DNA of 64,000 nt from Calocera cornea HHB12733 (GCA_001632435.1 KV423934.1:186001-250000); one strand, 5' to 3'. Positions 1-10,816 are shown, numbered from the stretch's first letter. Notes: a model not told the origin generated them from the sequence alone. A program made the numbers and translations.

Positions 1-192
1 TCGCCGACAGCGGGNNNNNNNNNNNNNNNNNNNNNNNNNNNNNNNNNNNNNNNNNNNNNNNNNNNNNNNNNNNNNNNNNNNNNNNNNNNNNNNNNNNNNN
101 NNNNNNNNNNNNNNTCTTCAGCGTCGCCGACAGCGGGCTCTTCAGCGTCGCCGACAGCGGGATCTTCAGCGTCGCCGACAGCGAGCTCTTCA
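1..192 (-). repeat. 24-bp coding tandem repeat with assembly gap
   Basis: The unit gcgtcgccgacagcggg + (c/a)tcttca is 24 bp. Copies lie at 121-144, 145-168 and 169-192 with one or two substitutions, and a part copy (1-14) lies on the other side of the gap. The period equals eight codons, so copy-number change keeps the reading frame. The array probably caused the gap. Confidence 0.9.
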
Positions 193-407
193 GCAGCCTT
201 CTTAACCTCGTTCTCCTGGTCTTCTGTGGGTGCATCTTCAGCGGCCTGTTGCATCTCCTCAACAGCCGCGTCTTTCGGTACAGAATCGGTGGCTTCTGTA
301 GGGTCGGCAGGTTGGGCCGCGGCTTCCTCGACGGCCTCAGGGATGGGCTCCTCGACGTGGGCTGCTGCGCACTCCCCTAGGGGAACGATCTGCTTGGGCC
401 CAGCCAT
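1..407 (-). CDS. N-terminal part of an acidic Ala/Glu-rich repeat protein (partial)
   Basis: Read on the minus strand from an ATG at 405-407, the frame stays open to the window edge, interrupted only by the gap at 15-114. The first ~71 residues are rich in Ala, Glu, Pro and Asp with no hydrophobic stretch, so the chain looks soluble and disordered. An octapeptide repeat of the type AEEPAVGD follows (three copies at 121-192, part of another at 1-14). The frame is bounded by a proper start, and codon third positions in the repeat copies vary little, as in a recently expanded coding minisatellite. I do not recognise the family, and the C-terminal body lies outside the window. It is divergent from the gene at 822. 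The gap is exactly 100 N, a placeholder length, so the true repeat number is unknown. Confidence 0.6.
   Translation of the reverse strand, partial: MAGPKQIVPLGECAAAHVEEPIPEAVEEAAAQPADPTEATDSVPKDAAVEEMQQAAEDAPTEDQENEVKKAAEELAVGDAEDPAVGDAEEPAVGDAEXXXXXXXXXXXXXXXXXXXXXXXXXXXXXXXXXXPAVG
15..114. other. assembly gap (100 N)
   Basis: Exactly 100 N between two copies of the same 24-bp repeat, so this is a placeholder of unknown real size inside a tandem array. Confidence 0.98.
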
Positions 408-821
408 ACACTCGAGAACAGAACAGTACAGTTGTCCGCGCTGTCGATCGTGTGCGCGCAGCTCGCGGGGGTGGTATGATGCACCGCCCCTGCGGGCTTG
501 GGCATTGACTGTGCGGAAGCAGAGTGGTGAGGCCGGGCGTCATGTGAGACGAGTGGTGTCGGGATCGGCCGCCCGCACGCGGCGGTGGGTGGTGGGTCGA
601 GCGGGGCGGTGCTGTCATGTCAGCGAGACGAGACGACAGCGACAAAACGATTGCTGGCCGCCTTCTTCCTGTGGCTTCCTCTTCCTACATCTTCTCCTTC
701 CTCCTTCCTCCTCCTTCCCGCTACCCGCCCGCCGCCTCGCCTCCTCGCCCTCCTCGCTTCCCCCTCGTCATAACCCTCTCCCGCAGGATCTCCCCTCCTG
801 CCCTCCTCCTAATCACCAGCG
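408..821. promoter_or_regulatory. divergent promoter region with CT-rich leader
   Basis: This 414-bp region separates two divergently transcribed genes. From about 660 to 805 the plus strand is almost pure C/T, ending 15-20 bp before the ATG at 822. Pyrimidine-rich leaders of this kind are common just upstream of fungal start codons. No TATA box was seen. Confidence 0.5.
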
Positions 822-1826
822 ATGGCGACGACGACTCTCTCCTCCTTCTCCTCCCCCTCCTCCACCGCAATGTCCCTCCCCTCAACGACCATGATGCCCT
901 CCACCGTCCTCATGCCTGTCTCCGTCTCCGCATCCTCCCCCTCCCCCTCCCCGTCAGAGACGCCCTCGGGCAACCAGTCCCAGGGAACGCCCAGTACGCC
1001 CGTTTCCCCCCAGCCCGCACAGACCCGGGCGAGCGAGCAGCAGCTGACCGTACAGGCTTCGCCTCAGGCTCCCTCTACCTCTTCACATTCCTCACCACCC
1101 TCCTCCTCCTCCTCACAGTCTCATTCGGCATCGTCCTCCGCTCATTCGTCCTCCGCCGCCGCTTCCGCAGGCGCGTGGAGGCCGCAATCGCAGCGGGCGT
1201 GCTCTTGCCAGGCAGCCTGAATGCGGGCAGGGGCGACAGGCGCCTCCAGGAGAAGCCCAAGCTATGGGAGGTATGGATGGATGAGGAGAAGGCAGCCAAG
1301 GGGACGGACGGCGCCGCATGGGACGACATCATGGTGCGTACACCTCCTTCCTCCCCGGGCCTTGCAACCCGAACTAACCACCCACTCTCCATAGCCAATC
1401 TCGGCCCAAGTGCTCACGCGCTCCACCGCCCCGCCGTCCCCCCCCCCTCCGGCGCCCCAACGTCCGCGCGGCCTCTTCTCCCGCCTCCCGTTCGTCAGCC
1501 GGCCCGCCCCGCCGCTCCCGACCTACTCCCCCCCAACGCCCGCAACAGCAGCATTCGACTCCGAGGTCCCACGAGGGCCCGACAACGTCCAGGTCACCGT
1601 GCTCATCGCCATGCCGTCCGCGGCGCGCGCGGGGTCGGACGACGGGAGCTCGGCGGACCGGGACCTGAAGGGCAAGGGCAAGGCTGCCGAGGAGGATGAG
1701 GACGAGGAGCTGCCCGAGGTGTGCTTCGGCACTACCGAGGTGGTCGTGCGGGAGCTCGGCAGCCTGGGCTTGCCCCAGTTGAGCCCGGCCCAGCATGCGG
1801 CTAATGCGGAAGAACAGCAGCGGTAG
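822..1826 (+). CDS. single-pass membrane protein with Pro-rich cytosolic tail (hypothetical)
   Basis: Three exons: 822-993, 1056-1333, 1395-1826, giving 293 aa. Introns 994-1055 (gtacgc...acag) and 1334-1394 (gtgcgt...atag) are GT-AG, and splicing keeps one frame. Residues 1-57 are Ser/Thr/Pro-rich. After the first junction comes one strong hydrophobic segment (about 63-85, Leu-rich) followed at once by a basic cluster (RSFVLRRRFRRR), the classic cytosolic-side stop-transfer. The rest holds a KPKLWEVW motif, a long Pro-rich linker and an acidic C-terminus. The start at 822 was chosen because the first exon then joins in frame to the membrane segment and sits just after the CT-rich leader. The function is unknown. 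It converges on the decarboxylase gene. Confidence 0.65.
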
Positions 1827-2259
1827 TGCGCCGCGCGGGGATCTAGACTGCGCAGAGTCGACGGGAGCGAGGCACGGGGAGGAGGGGAGGCCCGCTGTAT
1901 CTTCTACCGTTTCTCACTGTTCTCTATCCACCGCACTTCCCGCCCTGCCCCGCCCTCATCACATTATTCTGCTTTTCTTTCTTCCCGGAGGGACATCTGT
2001 GCTCATCATACCATTGTTGGCAGAGTGTACACTTTGTATCGTAACCGCAATGACAGTGACGTTGACAGACTATGGAGCTGCGGCAGGTGTGGACTGGCGC
2101 TTCTTGGTGGCTTTTGGGTGCACAGGGGACCACAAGTACAATTCTATTGCTTGCGTACAGCGCATACATCCAACGTCTATTGTACAACCGCCCTCGCTCA
2201 GCGCCCGCGTGCAGAGATCGGCTATGCCGCCCTTCCTGCTCTCTCCGCAACGACACCCG
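1827..2259. other. convergent intergenic region
   Basis: 433 bp between two convergent genes. I see no gene in it, only presumed 3' UTR and termination signals of both neighbours. Confidence 0.6.
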
Positions 2260-3214
2260 CTAGCCACCACACACCTTCACCCCCGCTTCCCCCATCCTTT
2301 CCGCCTCCTCCGTGGGCGCAGCCGTCACCCCATCCTTCAGCGGCACCTTCCTCGGCACCTCCTCGACCCCCACCCTCCTCCTCCTCGCATACCGCTCCGC
2401 GACCAGCAAGCAAATATCCCGCCAGTCCATCATCGCCCCCATCCCGACGTCTCCACACGCGAGCGCCTTGGCCTCGGGCGAGCCGACCTGCCAGCCCAGC
2501 TCTTCGGCCGTGCAGAGGTGGGACGCGGTGTGCGGGTGCAGGTACATGAACGTGTTCATTGCGGGGAAGAGGTGCTTGGGCGTCTCGGGGGTTAGGGCGC
2601 GCAGGAGGGAGGTCTGCGGGGGAGGCGGGGGTTAGCGCTTTTCTCACGGGGCACTGGGTACTGGAGTGCAGGGAGAGGGAAGGGGAGGGAGAGAGAGCGT
2701 ACCAGGAGGTTGTCGCATAGCCCCGCGGCGAGCTTCGCGAGTGTGTTGGCGCTGCACGGTGCGAGAAGGACCACGTCCGCCCACCGGCGCAGCTCGATAT
2801 GCAGCACCGGGTCGCCCATCCTATCCCACGTCTGTTCCCATCACCACACCCATGTGATAATGAGTCAAAGTGCTTTATAGGTGCGACGTGGGAAAGGGGG
2901 GCGCACCGCCCACTCGTCCTCGTCCCGCCACACCTTGACCCCCACGGCGAGGTTGTCCTCCTCCAGCTTGGCCGCGTCGAAGAAGTGCATGCTCGGTTTT
3001 GTAGATACGACCTGTACAAGCGTGTTCTCGTACTAGTCCCTCTGAATCAGCATATTGAGGCGTTGGGTCTGCAGGTGCAAGCGCGCACGTTTAGAAGCTC
3101 CTTGACGATCAGCGGCGCCTTCACGCTCGCTACGGAGCCCGTGGTGAGCAGGAGGACGTGCAGCGCGCCCTCGGCGGAGGAGCGGCGCGGGAAGGGACGC
3201 CCGGGATTCGGCAT
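2260..3214 (-). CDS. phosphopantothenoylcysteine decarboxylase (PPCDC/Hal3 flavoprotein)
   Basis: Four exons on the minus strand: 3214-3089, 3011-2907, 2831-2703, 2613-2260, giving about 237 aa, all junctions GT-AG and phase 0. It decarboxylates 4'-phosphopantothenoylcysteine to 4'-phosphopantetheine in coenzyme A synthesis, with FMN as cofactor. Family marks in order: TTGSVASVKAPLIVKELL at the flavin-binding start, the His of PSMHFFD, VVLLAPCSANTLAKLAAG, the Asn of PAMNTFMYLHP, and the Cys of ALACGDVGMGAM. The three residues known to matter for catalysis in plant and animal PPCDC (His, Asn, Cys) are all present, so the product should be an active enzyme and not only a Hal3-type phosphatase regulator. 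It lacks the long N-terminal and acidic C-terminal extensions of yeast Hal3/Sis2. The first junction (residue 42) is the least certain. Confidence 0.9.
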
Positions 3215-3474
3215 TGGGTGGATAGCTTGGTATAATACACGGGTAGGAGAGGGGAAGGAGAAATGGGAGAGGGAGGAAGGCTGCTGAGCAAGCTGGAGTG
3301 TTATGTAAGGTGACGAGCGCTCGGAAGAGGAATGCAGCGCGGAAGCGCCCGTGCTCTCTCCATCAGCTTCGACTGGAATATAATATGCGGCTACCAAATA
3401 CCATATCAGCAATACATATCGATATGAACGAGCTATCAGAAGAGGAGAAATGGTAAACAGAACGGTATCGGCTG

Positions 3475-6400
3475 CTAGCGGTTGTTTGCAGGATGAGAAC
3501 TCGACCCGGTTGCCTCTGATCCTCCCGAGCCGCCACGTTCATACACAATATTGACCTCGAGGCTCTCATGAACCTGCCCAGGCGACCTACCTCCTCCCTC
3601 CGACCCATACTGGAGGCACCGCTCCTCGCACAGGCTGCTCTCTTCCCCCATTTCCGTCGATGTGTGGCTGGGTGTCGGCCCGCCGGTCTCGCGATGCCGA
3701 CTTCCATGTCTCGTTAGCTGTTCCCTTCCAAGCTGTCGCCCTTCCTCGATGTCGGGATTATGGGTCTCGTCTAGCGTCTGTATGACTATGTCCTCTTGTG
3801 CCAATTCCCGGTTCACTACAGGTATCAGAGTGGGGTCGACCGTGCCCGTCCGGAGATAATCGTCCACCAGTTCCATGGAGTCTGCCAGTTCTTGCTCGGC
3901 TTTGCGACGCGCATGTTTAGGCGATATGGGTGGGCAATGTTGCGCCATTACCATCATAACTCCTGTTTGATTGAGAACAGAGTTATACGGGCCGTTGACC
4001 AAGCGTAGGAGGCGCCGAAGTAGACCGGAATAAATGTAGGCGGGTACCGGAGGCTGCTTTCGGCTGAAGTACACGACTATCGCCTCCACCGAACCAGCCT
4101 CCATGAATTCGTCCAGATGGTCCATAAACCGTCCTGCCCGAGACACCTTATGGAACAGGTACACTGGGGTCCCAATATTCTTGCACGGCGATCCATTCCA
4201 TGCGAATGTGCGCATATCGAAGATGATGTTCTTCAGATAGCCTTGATCCATGATCCATGAGGCGCAGTCCTCGATCAGGTCTGTTGCCGACAGAAGAGCC
4301 CCGAGGAACTGACGAGCGCATGATTTTCCCTCTTCCGGGCAGGTCGAGTGTTCGGATAGCTGAGTCAACAAAGCGCCCAGCGTAGCATGCAGGAGGGTGT
4401 TGTCATTTAGGAAAAGTTTGACTTTATCCTGAAACGAATCCGATGCCGTGCTACCGAGATCGTGTGCGAACCACAGGTAGATTTCCTCAGCCACGGAGAG
4501 CGCACCATTGGCCACATTCGTTGACAGTGACACTCTCAGTACCTCGGATAAGCAACCGACCGTGCGGTGTACATCCCCTGTGGTGATGGATGAATGGTTC
4601 GGTCCAATTCGACCAAATTGGAAAATTCTCCGGATCGCGCCCAAAGCGGCCGTCAAACTGGTATCATCACTGAATCGGCGCTTCTCCAGCTGATCTATCA
4701 TTCTCCCAACCGAGAGTCTCGAGGCAATGGGCCAGATGTCCAAGGGGAACTCGGCAAAGCGTTGCGGCATTTGAATTGCCGCCGCCTACCAGTCGTCGTG
4801 TTGTGAGTTCGTGGATGAAAGCCATGAATATGATCACCCACTAGCAACGGCTTACTCTCCGACGTCTCCAACACTTCTGCCAGTCTGTTGAAGAATCCGA
4901 GGAGAAGGTCATCGATTGGCCGTATCCCACTGACTTTCCTATCTTTTGCGCTGGGCGGTTCTGGAGTCCGCCTCCAGAGCTTGACCCTGTCCGCAATAGC
5001 ATGGAGAATGGTTTCCATGCGCCTGTGATAGACCTCGTGTGGCCCCTCGTTCCAGAATCGGTCGATGGCTTGGAGGATGCTTATCATGAGAGTATCCTCT
5101 GCTGTCGCGCAGCTCTCAAATCGAAGATACAAGGAAGATAAGATCTCTTCCTTAGTTGATGCAAAGTGAGTATCATGCTCCCGTGCTACACCGGTGCAAG
5201 GATCCCGTCTTAGTCGCTCCACAACGGCGGCCTGCAAGTGCGTCAGCTCAATAGTAGTCTTCAATGAAATGAGTACTCGCCACGACAGTCAAGCTGCTCT
5301 TCGCATTTTCCAGGAGAGAAACCAGCTTCGTGAACACGGCAAGATATAGCTCTTTCGAGACCACACGGAAGTCTCTCCCGTCGGGGGTCGAAGCTCCTGT
5401 ATCTTTTGAGTCCAAGAGTGCCCCAATGGCACTGAGGATGAGACCGATGCGGTCCTCTTTCTCCGGGTCACAGTCCAAAAAGAGCAGATATAATGTTTCC
5501 AAGACCCCTTCTTTAAGTAATGCCCGACGCTGCGGTTCGAGAGCAGCCAAGTGCTTCAGCGCAGCGAGAGCCACATGTTGCACATGCGTCATTTCTGTTG
5601 AGGTCTCGGTTAACCGAAGGAGCCAGGCCACCGCACCGGGCTCAACAGCGGGAGTCTGATCGATGGTATAGATCTCGCGCTCCCGAACGGACGTCGGTCG
5701 ATGCCTTCCTTTGCCGAGTTTGTTCAGGATCCATACCCGGAGGGCCGTTATAGGAGGGAACCGATATGGGCAGTCGGGGAAAGCAAGGGGGAGTACGGAG
5801 AAGATGATGTACACGGCGAAGGTGGCCGCTACCAACGGGGTAACAATCTGGAAGAGGGTGCTGTTCAGGTCCTGCAAGAAAACGACCAGACCCGCAAAGA
5901 ACAAAAAGAGCGAGATATGCAGGAGGATCATCAAGGAGTCGATTACAGCACCAAGCTCCCACCGGACTTGTCCTCTATAACGGTACTCCCGTTGTCGAGC
6001 TCGATCATACGGAATAGATGCAAAGTCGGAAGAGTATTCTCGGATCCAAGTCTTTGCCAACATGGCCAACAGAGCAGCGGCCAGACTGAAGGTAGTAGTG
6101 GGTACAGTCAATGAATGTACGATCGTGTTCTCGGACAGTACAACGCACCTGAAAGTCAAGGCGGCGAACCAAAACACATTCACCATCAAGTCCTGCCAAT
6201 CAATCTGGAAGCAGGCGGGGTTGTATTGCATATCCTCAGAATTTGAACAGTTTCCCGTAAGCCTCACCGTGGATCCACTGAGCTGCCCCAAAGCAATGGC
6301 CACGGCATACTGATCGTACGGAACCTGAAGATTGCCGATCGCGTTTTGAGAGAGAAAAGAGGTGACAACAGCAGAGAAGAGGCCGGCCTATTGTAGTGAT

Positions 6401-6789
6401 GAGGGCAGGACAGGGGTATACGACAAAAATTTTCGTACGAACAGAAGGAGCAGATCCATGTCACCGTTCCAACCCTTTACTAGATCGGTATCCTGTGCCT
6501 TTGACTCCTTGAGATAGATGGGCCATATCTCCCAGTCACGGTGTTGCTTTGAGAGTTGTTGTTCTCGTATGGACTCCCCAACCTCAGGAAGGGGATCAGC
6601 ATCGGACATACAGCCACGATTCGATAGAGCTACCGTGTTGATCAGAATTGGAGGCGCAGACTCTCTGGACCCCTCAGTCTGACGACCAGCTTGGTAGATG
6701 GAACCATCATAATTAGTTGGTGGAAGTGTCGGGATGTGACCTAGTTGGACCGTAGGTAGATCAACGTTGCTAACGGAGCCGCCAAACAA
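3475..6789 (-). CDS. DUF6535 membrane protein, paralogue A
   Basis: Exons on the minus strand: about 6789-6439, 6387-6149, 6085-5284 (or 5287), 5231-4842, 4785-3475, all GT-AG; joined lengths keep frame. The N-terminal exon ends in the DUF6535 opening (HRDWEIWPIYLKE, then a Trp-Asn-Asp-Met-Asp stretch). It is followed by AGLFSAVVTSFLSQ, a WFAAL segment into LLAMLAKTWIREY, and two more membrane helices around LFLFFAGLVVFL and VYIIFSVLPLAFPDCPYRF: about four membrane spans. The C-terminal ~600 residues are largely helical with a low-complexity tail. The 239-bp second exon is conserved in length with the other paralogues. The family function is unknown (Pfam domain of unknown function, expanded in Agaricomycetes). 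No break is seen. The true start is uncertain because the frame at 6789 begins without an ATG, so an upstream exon is likely. Confidence 0.85.
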
Positions 6790-7229
6790 GCTTGTTAGTT
6801 CAGATCCGTTGACGTTTGTTTTGGGTTTCTATCTCTCAGGTGAGCTGGCATGATCGACAGGGTAAATTTGGGTGCTCACACGGGGTCGGAGTCGGTCTAT
6901 GAAAAGTGGGAGCAAGAAGGGGGCGCGACGGGACGCTTTGCTTCTGCTGCTGAGAGAAGCCATAAGACCTTGGCAACGTCGAGCTGCGTACACTCCCAGG
7001 TTGAGGTGTCTGTCAAGCAATGCGAGACATATATATATGCTGGAATGAGCGCCGAAGTTTGCGAAAAGCGGTGCATCGCCCATTGTCGCATCTCTTCGGA
7101 TGCCCCTAACGACGAATATGATTTAGCCGAGAAATCCTGCCAGCAGAACACAGAGCAAGCGTGGACACAGGGTCTGCAGATTGCGCTATTTGGAGCAGTG
7201 ATCCAGCGCGTATCGAACCATCGATAGAT
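6790..7229. other. intergenic/5' region of DUF6535 paralogue A
   Basis: About 440 bp between the first supported exon of paralogue A and the tail of the broken copy next door. It should hold an upstream exon or the promoter of paralogue A. I could not fix either. Confidence 0.4.
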
Positions 7230-8165
7230 TTCTTTCAGACGACTTGCACGTGGAATTCGACAAAGTTGCTGTGGAGATGTTGGAATCTGAACTGTTGGCT
7301 CGAGCCTCTGGACCGAGTTGAGATATTCGCGAGCCAGTTCCTTCTAATGGTAAGGTCTTCTCATCGATCATGCTCGCGGAAGAGACGCGGGCTACGCTGA
7401 CCGTGATCTCCATGCCTCAGTTTTGCTGCATTCACACCTCGTGTCCGGCGCAGGGAAGCATTACTGTGATGCCACGATTTGCTCCCGTCTCTAGTCGTTC
7501 GTGCTTCCGCGTGATCCTTGAAGTACTTCCCCTCTCCAAAAGCATCCGTCTCACTTTATGTTTCCGTCTGGGCATTTTCCTGCGGTGACCCCTTTCAATC
7601 TTGCGTCCGCCTAAAACTATTACCTCCGTGGAAGAGAATTGCTTTGCTCCGCTGGAATTGTTTCCCTCCTTAGGTTGCTTCCGCTAGCTGATACCTCCGC
7701 CGAAGTACTGGCTTAAAGCGGGAGCACATTTTGGGAGCGGAAGCAATACCTTAGCGCGGAGGTAATCGCAGTAGCGGAAGCAACTCAAAGGGCAGTGGAA
7801 GCACGAATAGCCCCAAACGGGAACAAATATCTACTGCGTTAGTGGGAGGGACGTCTCCGGTTTATTGGGCCCAGCCTTAATCTGCACATACGCACCGTGT
7901 ACGTACGTCACCTTCGCGTCGGGACGGGGTACCATCACTTCAGTGTCTGGCTGTGGATGTCGAACTTACCCTCGTTGACCGACCTGGGCCTTGACGTCAA
8001 CTTAACGAGGCAGGAGACCAGCGGTTATCTGTGGGCCATTTACCAAACGCAGGAGCCGTCGTAGAAGACCGGCTTAGACAGTTGTGGTCAGAACGGGATC
8101 CTCCTCGCGGCTGAGGTGCGCTGCGATTAATTCCACTGGCCCAGCACCCATGAATTGCAGCGCGA
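7230..8165 (-). pseudogene. DUF6535 C-terminal fragment split by an insert
   Basis: Two minus-strand blocks match consecutive parts of the C-terminal domain of the intact paralogue at 42.5-45.0 kb. Block 8165-8015 gives FMGAGPVELIAAHLSREEDP, then a TAA where the paralogue has Tyr (TAT), then AGLLRRLLRLVNGPQIT. Block 7430-7230 resumes near the paralogue's MELMAQRCPRLF and continues to REYLNSVQRLEPTVQI. About 580 bp lie between them. The stop codon, truncation and insert make this a dead copy. Confidence 0.75.
7432..8008. mobile_element. inverted-repeat-rich insert inside a DUF6535 pseudogene
   Basis: This ~580-bp segment has no counterpart in intact paralogues. It is built of inverted copies of two short words: gcttccg (7502, 7677) against cggaagc (7737, 7774), and acctccg (7621, 7692) against cggaggt (7757). 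An outer pair, ttcgtgcttcc (~7498) and ggaagcacgaa (~7797), also pairs. It has no coding capacity. A MITE-like or foldback element is the simplest reading. Exact ends and target duplication were not resolved. Confidence 0.5.
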
Positions 8166-8384
8166 AGCGCCGCCCTCGAGAGACGCGCCTCTGCCGTCGA
8201 GTGCATCTGTCGCGAGCACAGGCTTTCCTGTTTGTATGCTAGCTCTCGATCCCACCCTTTGCTTCGATCCCACCCTTTGCTTCGATCTCCTCGTCAACTT
8301 GCACGTCGGCATGTATGTGTGTGTACGCTCAAGTGGCCTTTTCAGCAGTAGCGCGTCATCTCGGCGCGTTATCTCCCCGCCACG

Positions 8385-9328
8385 GCCGCTCGCGCAAGCT
8401 GAGGAATCGGCTCCTCGTGCAGCCTATGCATCTCGTCCCCTCTTCCGGGCCATCTGAGGGCGCCGCTGCGGCCCAGTCGTACTCCCATTCACAGCATGCG
8501 GACGGAGGGGTGATATGTGGTCCAGGAGCCAGTCTCTGTCATACCTGTTCCGCATATTCTCTGGCTCTGCTGCATGCTGCGGAATTTGGGCGCGCTCATG
8601 TCCATGCCGGGCATACTATAAGCCTTCGACACGCAAATATTTGATCCCAGTCTGCGTCGAAGTTGACACCAACGCGCACCGGGTTCGCGACTCGTTTCTC
8701 CGGATCCTGCACCCGGGGGACGTGCAGCCCGAGGCTTGACCCGCCAGTTCCTGACCGAGCTCGACGTGCCCCAGAGTTATGCCGACCAGGTGGTGGCGAT
8801 GATCCCCGCCCGGGTGGAGGATACTGTGGGGATTGTAACGTTTAGGGAGGATGAGGGGGAAGCAGGGGAGGCCGGAAGGACCAGGCGCCGGACTGTCGAG
8901 TGTTCCTCAATGTGCGTCTTCTCACCTCGGCTTCACTCTATTGCCGTTCTAACGCCCGTACAGTATGCATCTGGACGTGAGGATCTCCACCTATCACCTA
9001 ATGGGAACGATCCAGTACTCGCTCTACCTCACCCCCAGCAACGTGATCCCCCTCGCTCTTCGCGCACACCCTCGCCCTGGACCTCTTCCTCCCTTTCTCC
9101 TCAACGCCCCTCATAGCGCACGTGCTGACCGAAGAGCTCCTCCGCCGTAAGAAGACGCCAGCCACTCGGGCGTCCTAGGCGTGGTGCCGCAGAGCAGGAG
9201 CAAAGCCGTCCAGGTTGGAGGCTCTGTCTGAGGAGGAGCTGGAATGGAGAGAGGGGGAGAAGGAGAGGGCTATTAGAAGGGTGAGGAGGGAGACTGCGAG
9301 GCAGATGCGGGCTAGCAGGAGGCGCTAG
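8385..9328 (+). pseudogene. SNF5/SFH1 duplicate, internally deleted
   Basis: It matches the functional gene at 50.7-52.3 kb in order: LLVQPMHLVPSSGPS (~8420), then a large internal deletion, VSVIPVPHI (~8550), the first SNF5 repeat (STRKYLIPVCVEVDTN..., 8620-8850), a second-repeat piece around LDVRISTYHLMGTIQYSLY (8965-9030), and the C-terminal Arg/Glu helix ending at 9328. A frame break follows QPEA near 8738. The intron before the second repeat is still recognisable (gtgcgt...acag at ~8912-8963), so the copy arose by DNA duplication and not through mRNA. It lies tail-to-tail with a DUF6535 remnant, as the functional gene does with DUF6535 paralogue D. Confidence 0.8.
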
Positions 9329-9472
9329 CTTCGGGGAAGGGGGAGGAATTGGCACGTTCATGTTGTTATTCTATCCGGTGCAGTCATTATTCCTCTGCGC
9401 ATAATAGTTTCCAGCTCAGGCATATAGGTTCGGAAGGGAAAGAAAGAAATACAATCTGAAAGAAAACGGCTT

Positions 9473-10097
9473 CTACTCTTGCTGCGGGCGGTTGGTCGTG
9501 ATAATTGTCCGTACCAAGGCTTTGAAACGCGCGTGATCCACTTCGCCAGTTCCATCGCCATCGCTTATTGACTCGGCGCCCTCTTCCTCAGGCGGCTCAT
9601 CCGCCTCTCTGAGAATGTGCTCTCCTGCCTCTTCTGCTCTCTGGACGTGCCCAGCATCGCCAAATTTGGTTCCCTCGTGCAGTTCCACAGACAGTTCCTC
9701 GCTTGGCTCCACATTTGGTCTGCGCACGTCGGTCACATCGTTTCGTAGCACCGTGTGCGTTGACAGTTCCGGGTTGTGTTGCTGTTCCTGGAATCCACTG
9801 ACGCTATTACCTGCCCACTCTTGACTCTGGGGCGGCATTCCCGAACCGAGTACGAGCGCACGGCTGCCCGATTCCTGGCTCCTCTCCTGCTGTGATGGTG
9901 CGACCAGCCTAGCGTCCAGCATTCCGGTCGAGAGAGATTCCCGTACCAAGTCCAATAGTTTTGCAAGTTCCTGCTCCTCTTGGCCGCCACGCTCGCTAAG
10001 GAGCATTGGAGCAAAACGATGCTCCATATGCTTCAATACGTTGGTTTCTTGGAGTTTGCTGCGGTATGGAGTTACAATTAGGGAGAGGAATAGGCGG
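9473..10097 (-). pseudogene. DUF6535 paralogue B, 3' part, cut by Gypsy insertion
   Basis: From the LTR boundary this minus-strand frame reads LFLSLIVTPYRSKLQETN, then a region matching the MMVMAQHCPPISPKHARRKAEQE part of paralogue A, then a hydrophilic tail to the stop at 9473. Its start is fused to the retrotransposon. The 5' continuation lies beyond the element at 20932. Joining the two flanks after removing one 4-bp target duplication gives an uninterrupted frame through the conserved LLRLLR-type motif, so this is one gene split by the insertion. Confidence 0.85.
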
Positions 10098-10530
10098 TGA
10101 ATAGCTATTACCACAATCTGTAGTAGATAGAATAATGGGATCTGTGTTGAGTTCTATCAGAGGAGTGTCGCCCGTGAGATATCGATATAACGNNNNNNNN
10201 NNNNNNNNNNNNNNNNNNNNNNNNNNNNNNNNNNNNNNNNNNNNNNNNNNNNNNNNNNNNNNNNNNNNNNNNNNNNNNNNNNNNNNNNNNNNNNNNNNNN
10301 NNNNNNNNNNNNNNNNNNNNNNNNNNNNNNNNNNNNNNNNNNNNNNNNNNNNNNNNNNNNNNNNNNNNNNNNNNNNNNNNNNNNNNNNNNNNNNNNNNNN
10401 NNNNNNNNNNNNNNNNNNNNNNNNNNNNNNNNNNNNNNNNNNNNNNNNNNNNNNNNNNNNNNNNNNNNNNNNNNNNNNNNNNNNNNNNNNNNNNNNNNNN
10501 NNNNNNNNNNNNAAGAGAATCGGATGTACA
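10098..10530 (-). repeat. 3' LTR of Gypsy-1 (contains gap)
   Basis: Positions 10098-10192 equal 20580-20674 base for base, and 10513-10530 equal 20914-20931. The middle is a 320-N gap, whereas the other LTR implies only about 239 missing bases. It begins TG and ends CA. Confidence 0.95.
10193..10512. other. assembly gap (320 N) inside LTR
   Basis: A run of 320 N. The intact LTR at 20580-20931 predicts about 239 bp here, so the gap size is probably overestimated. Confidence 0.95.
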
Positions 10531-10816
10531 TCCGCGGGGAACTTTAGAAAATGACTGTCCTCAGTCATGAGGCATGAACGCGGATCAAAATCGAGATGAA
10601 GAGGCAGCTCAGAAGAAGGAAGGAGACTCTAACGCGTTATTTTGGCGTTATGTTGGATATCCGAGACAGGCGTTATTTCTTTTTGGTCGGTTTTCGTTTT
10701 TCTGAGGGTATTTGTTGGTTCTCTTTGTGATTCTTTTTGGTTTTTCTTGATTTTCCAGTGCTACTGGGCTTCAACATCCGCGGGGAACTTTGAAGAATCA
10801 CCCTTCCATGGGTGAT
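10531..10816. repeat. paired box-plus-hairpin modules
   Basis: The box catccgcggggaacttt occurs at 10528-10544 and 10775-10791. Each is followed by a perfect small hairpin with a 6-nt loop: ATGACT/AGTCAT at 10551-10568, and ATCACCC/GGGTGAT at 10797-10816. The stems differ in sequence but both pair completely. They lie between the 3' LTR and the antisense gene. The intervening ~230 bp are T-rich and non-coding. Confidence 0.7.

Noticed and set aside
617..1699. Long plus-strand frame starting at 617
   Set aside because: Its first part translates a CT-rich leader into low-complexity Pro/Leu/Ser. The spliced model from 822 joins the same membrane segment with proper introns.
10531..10545. Polypurine tract next to the 3' LTR
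   Set aside because: On the element's sense strand the bases inside the LTR are pyrimidine-containing (ttccccgcgga), so this does not qualify as a classical polypurine tract.
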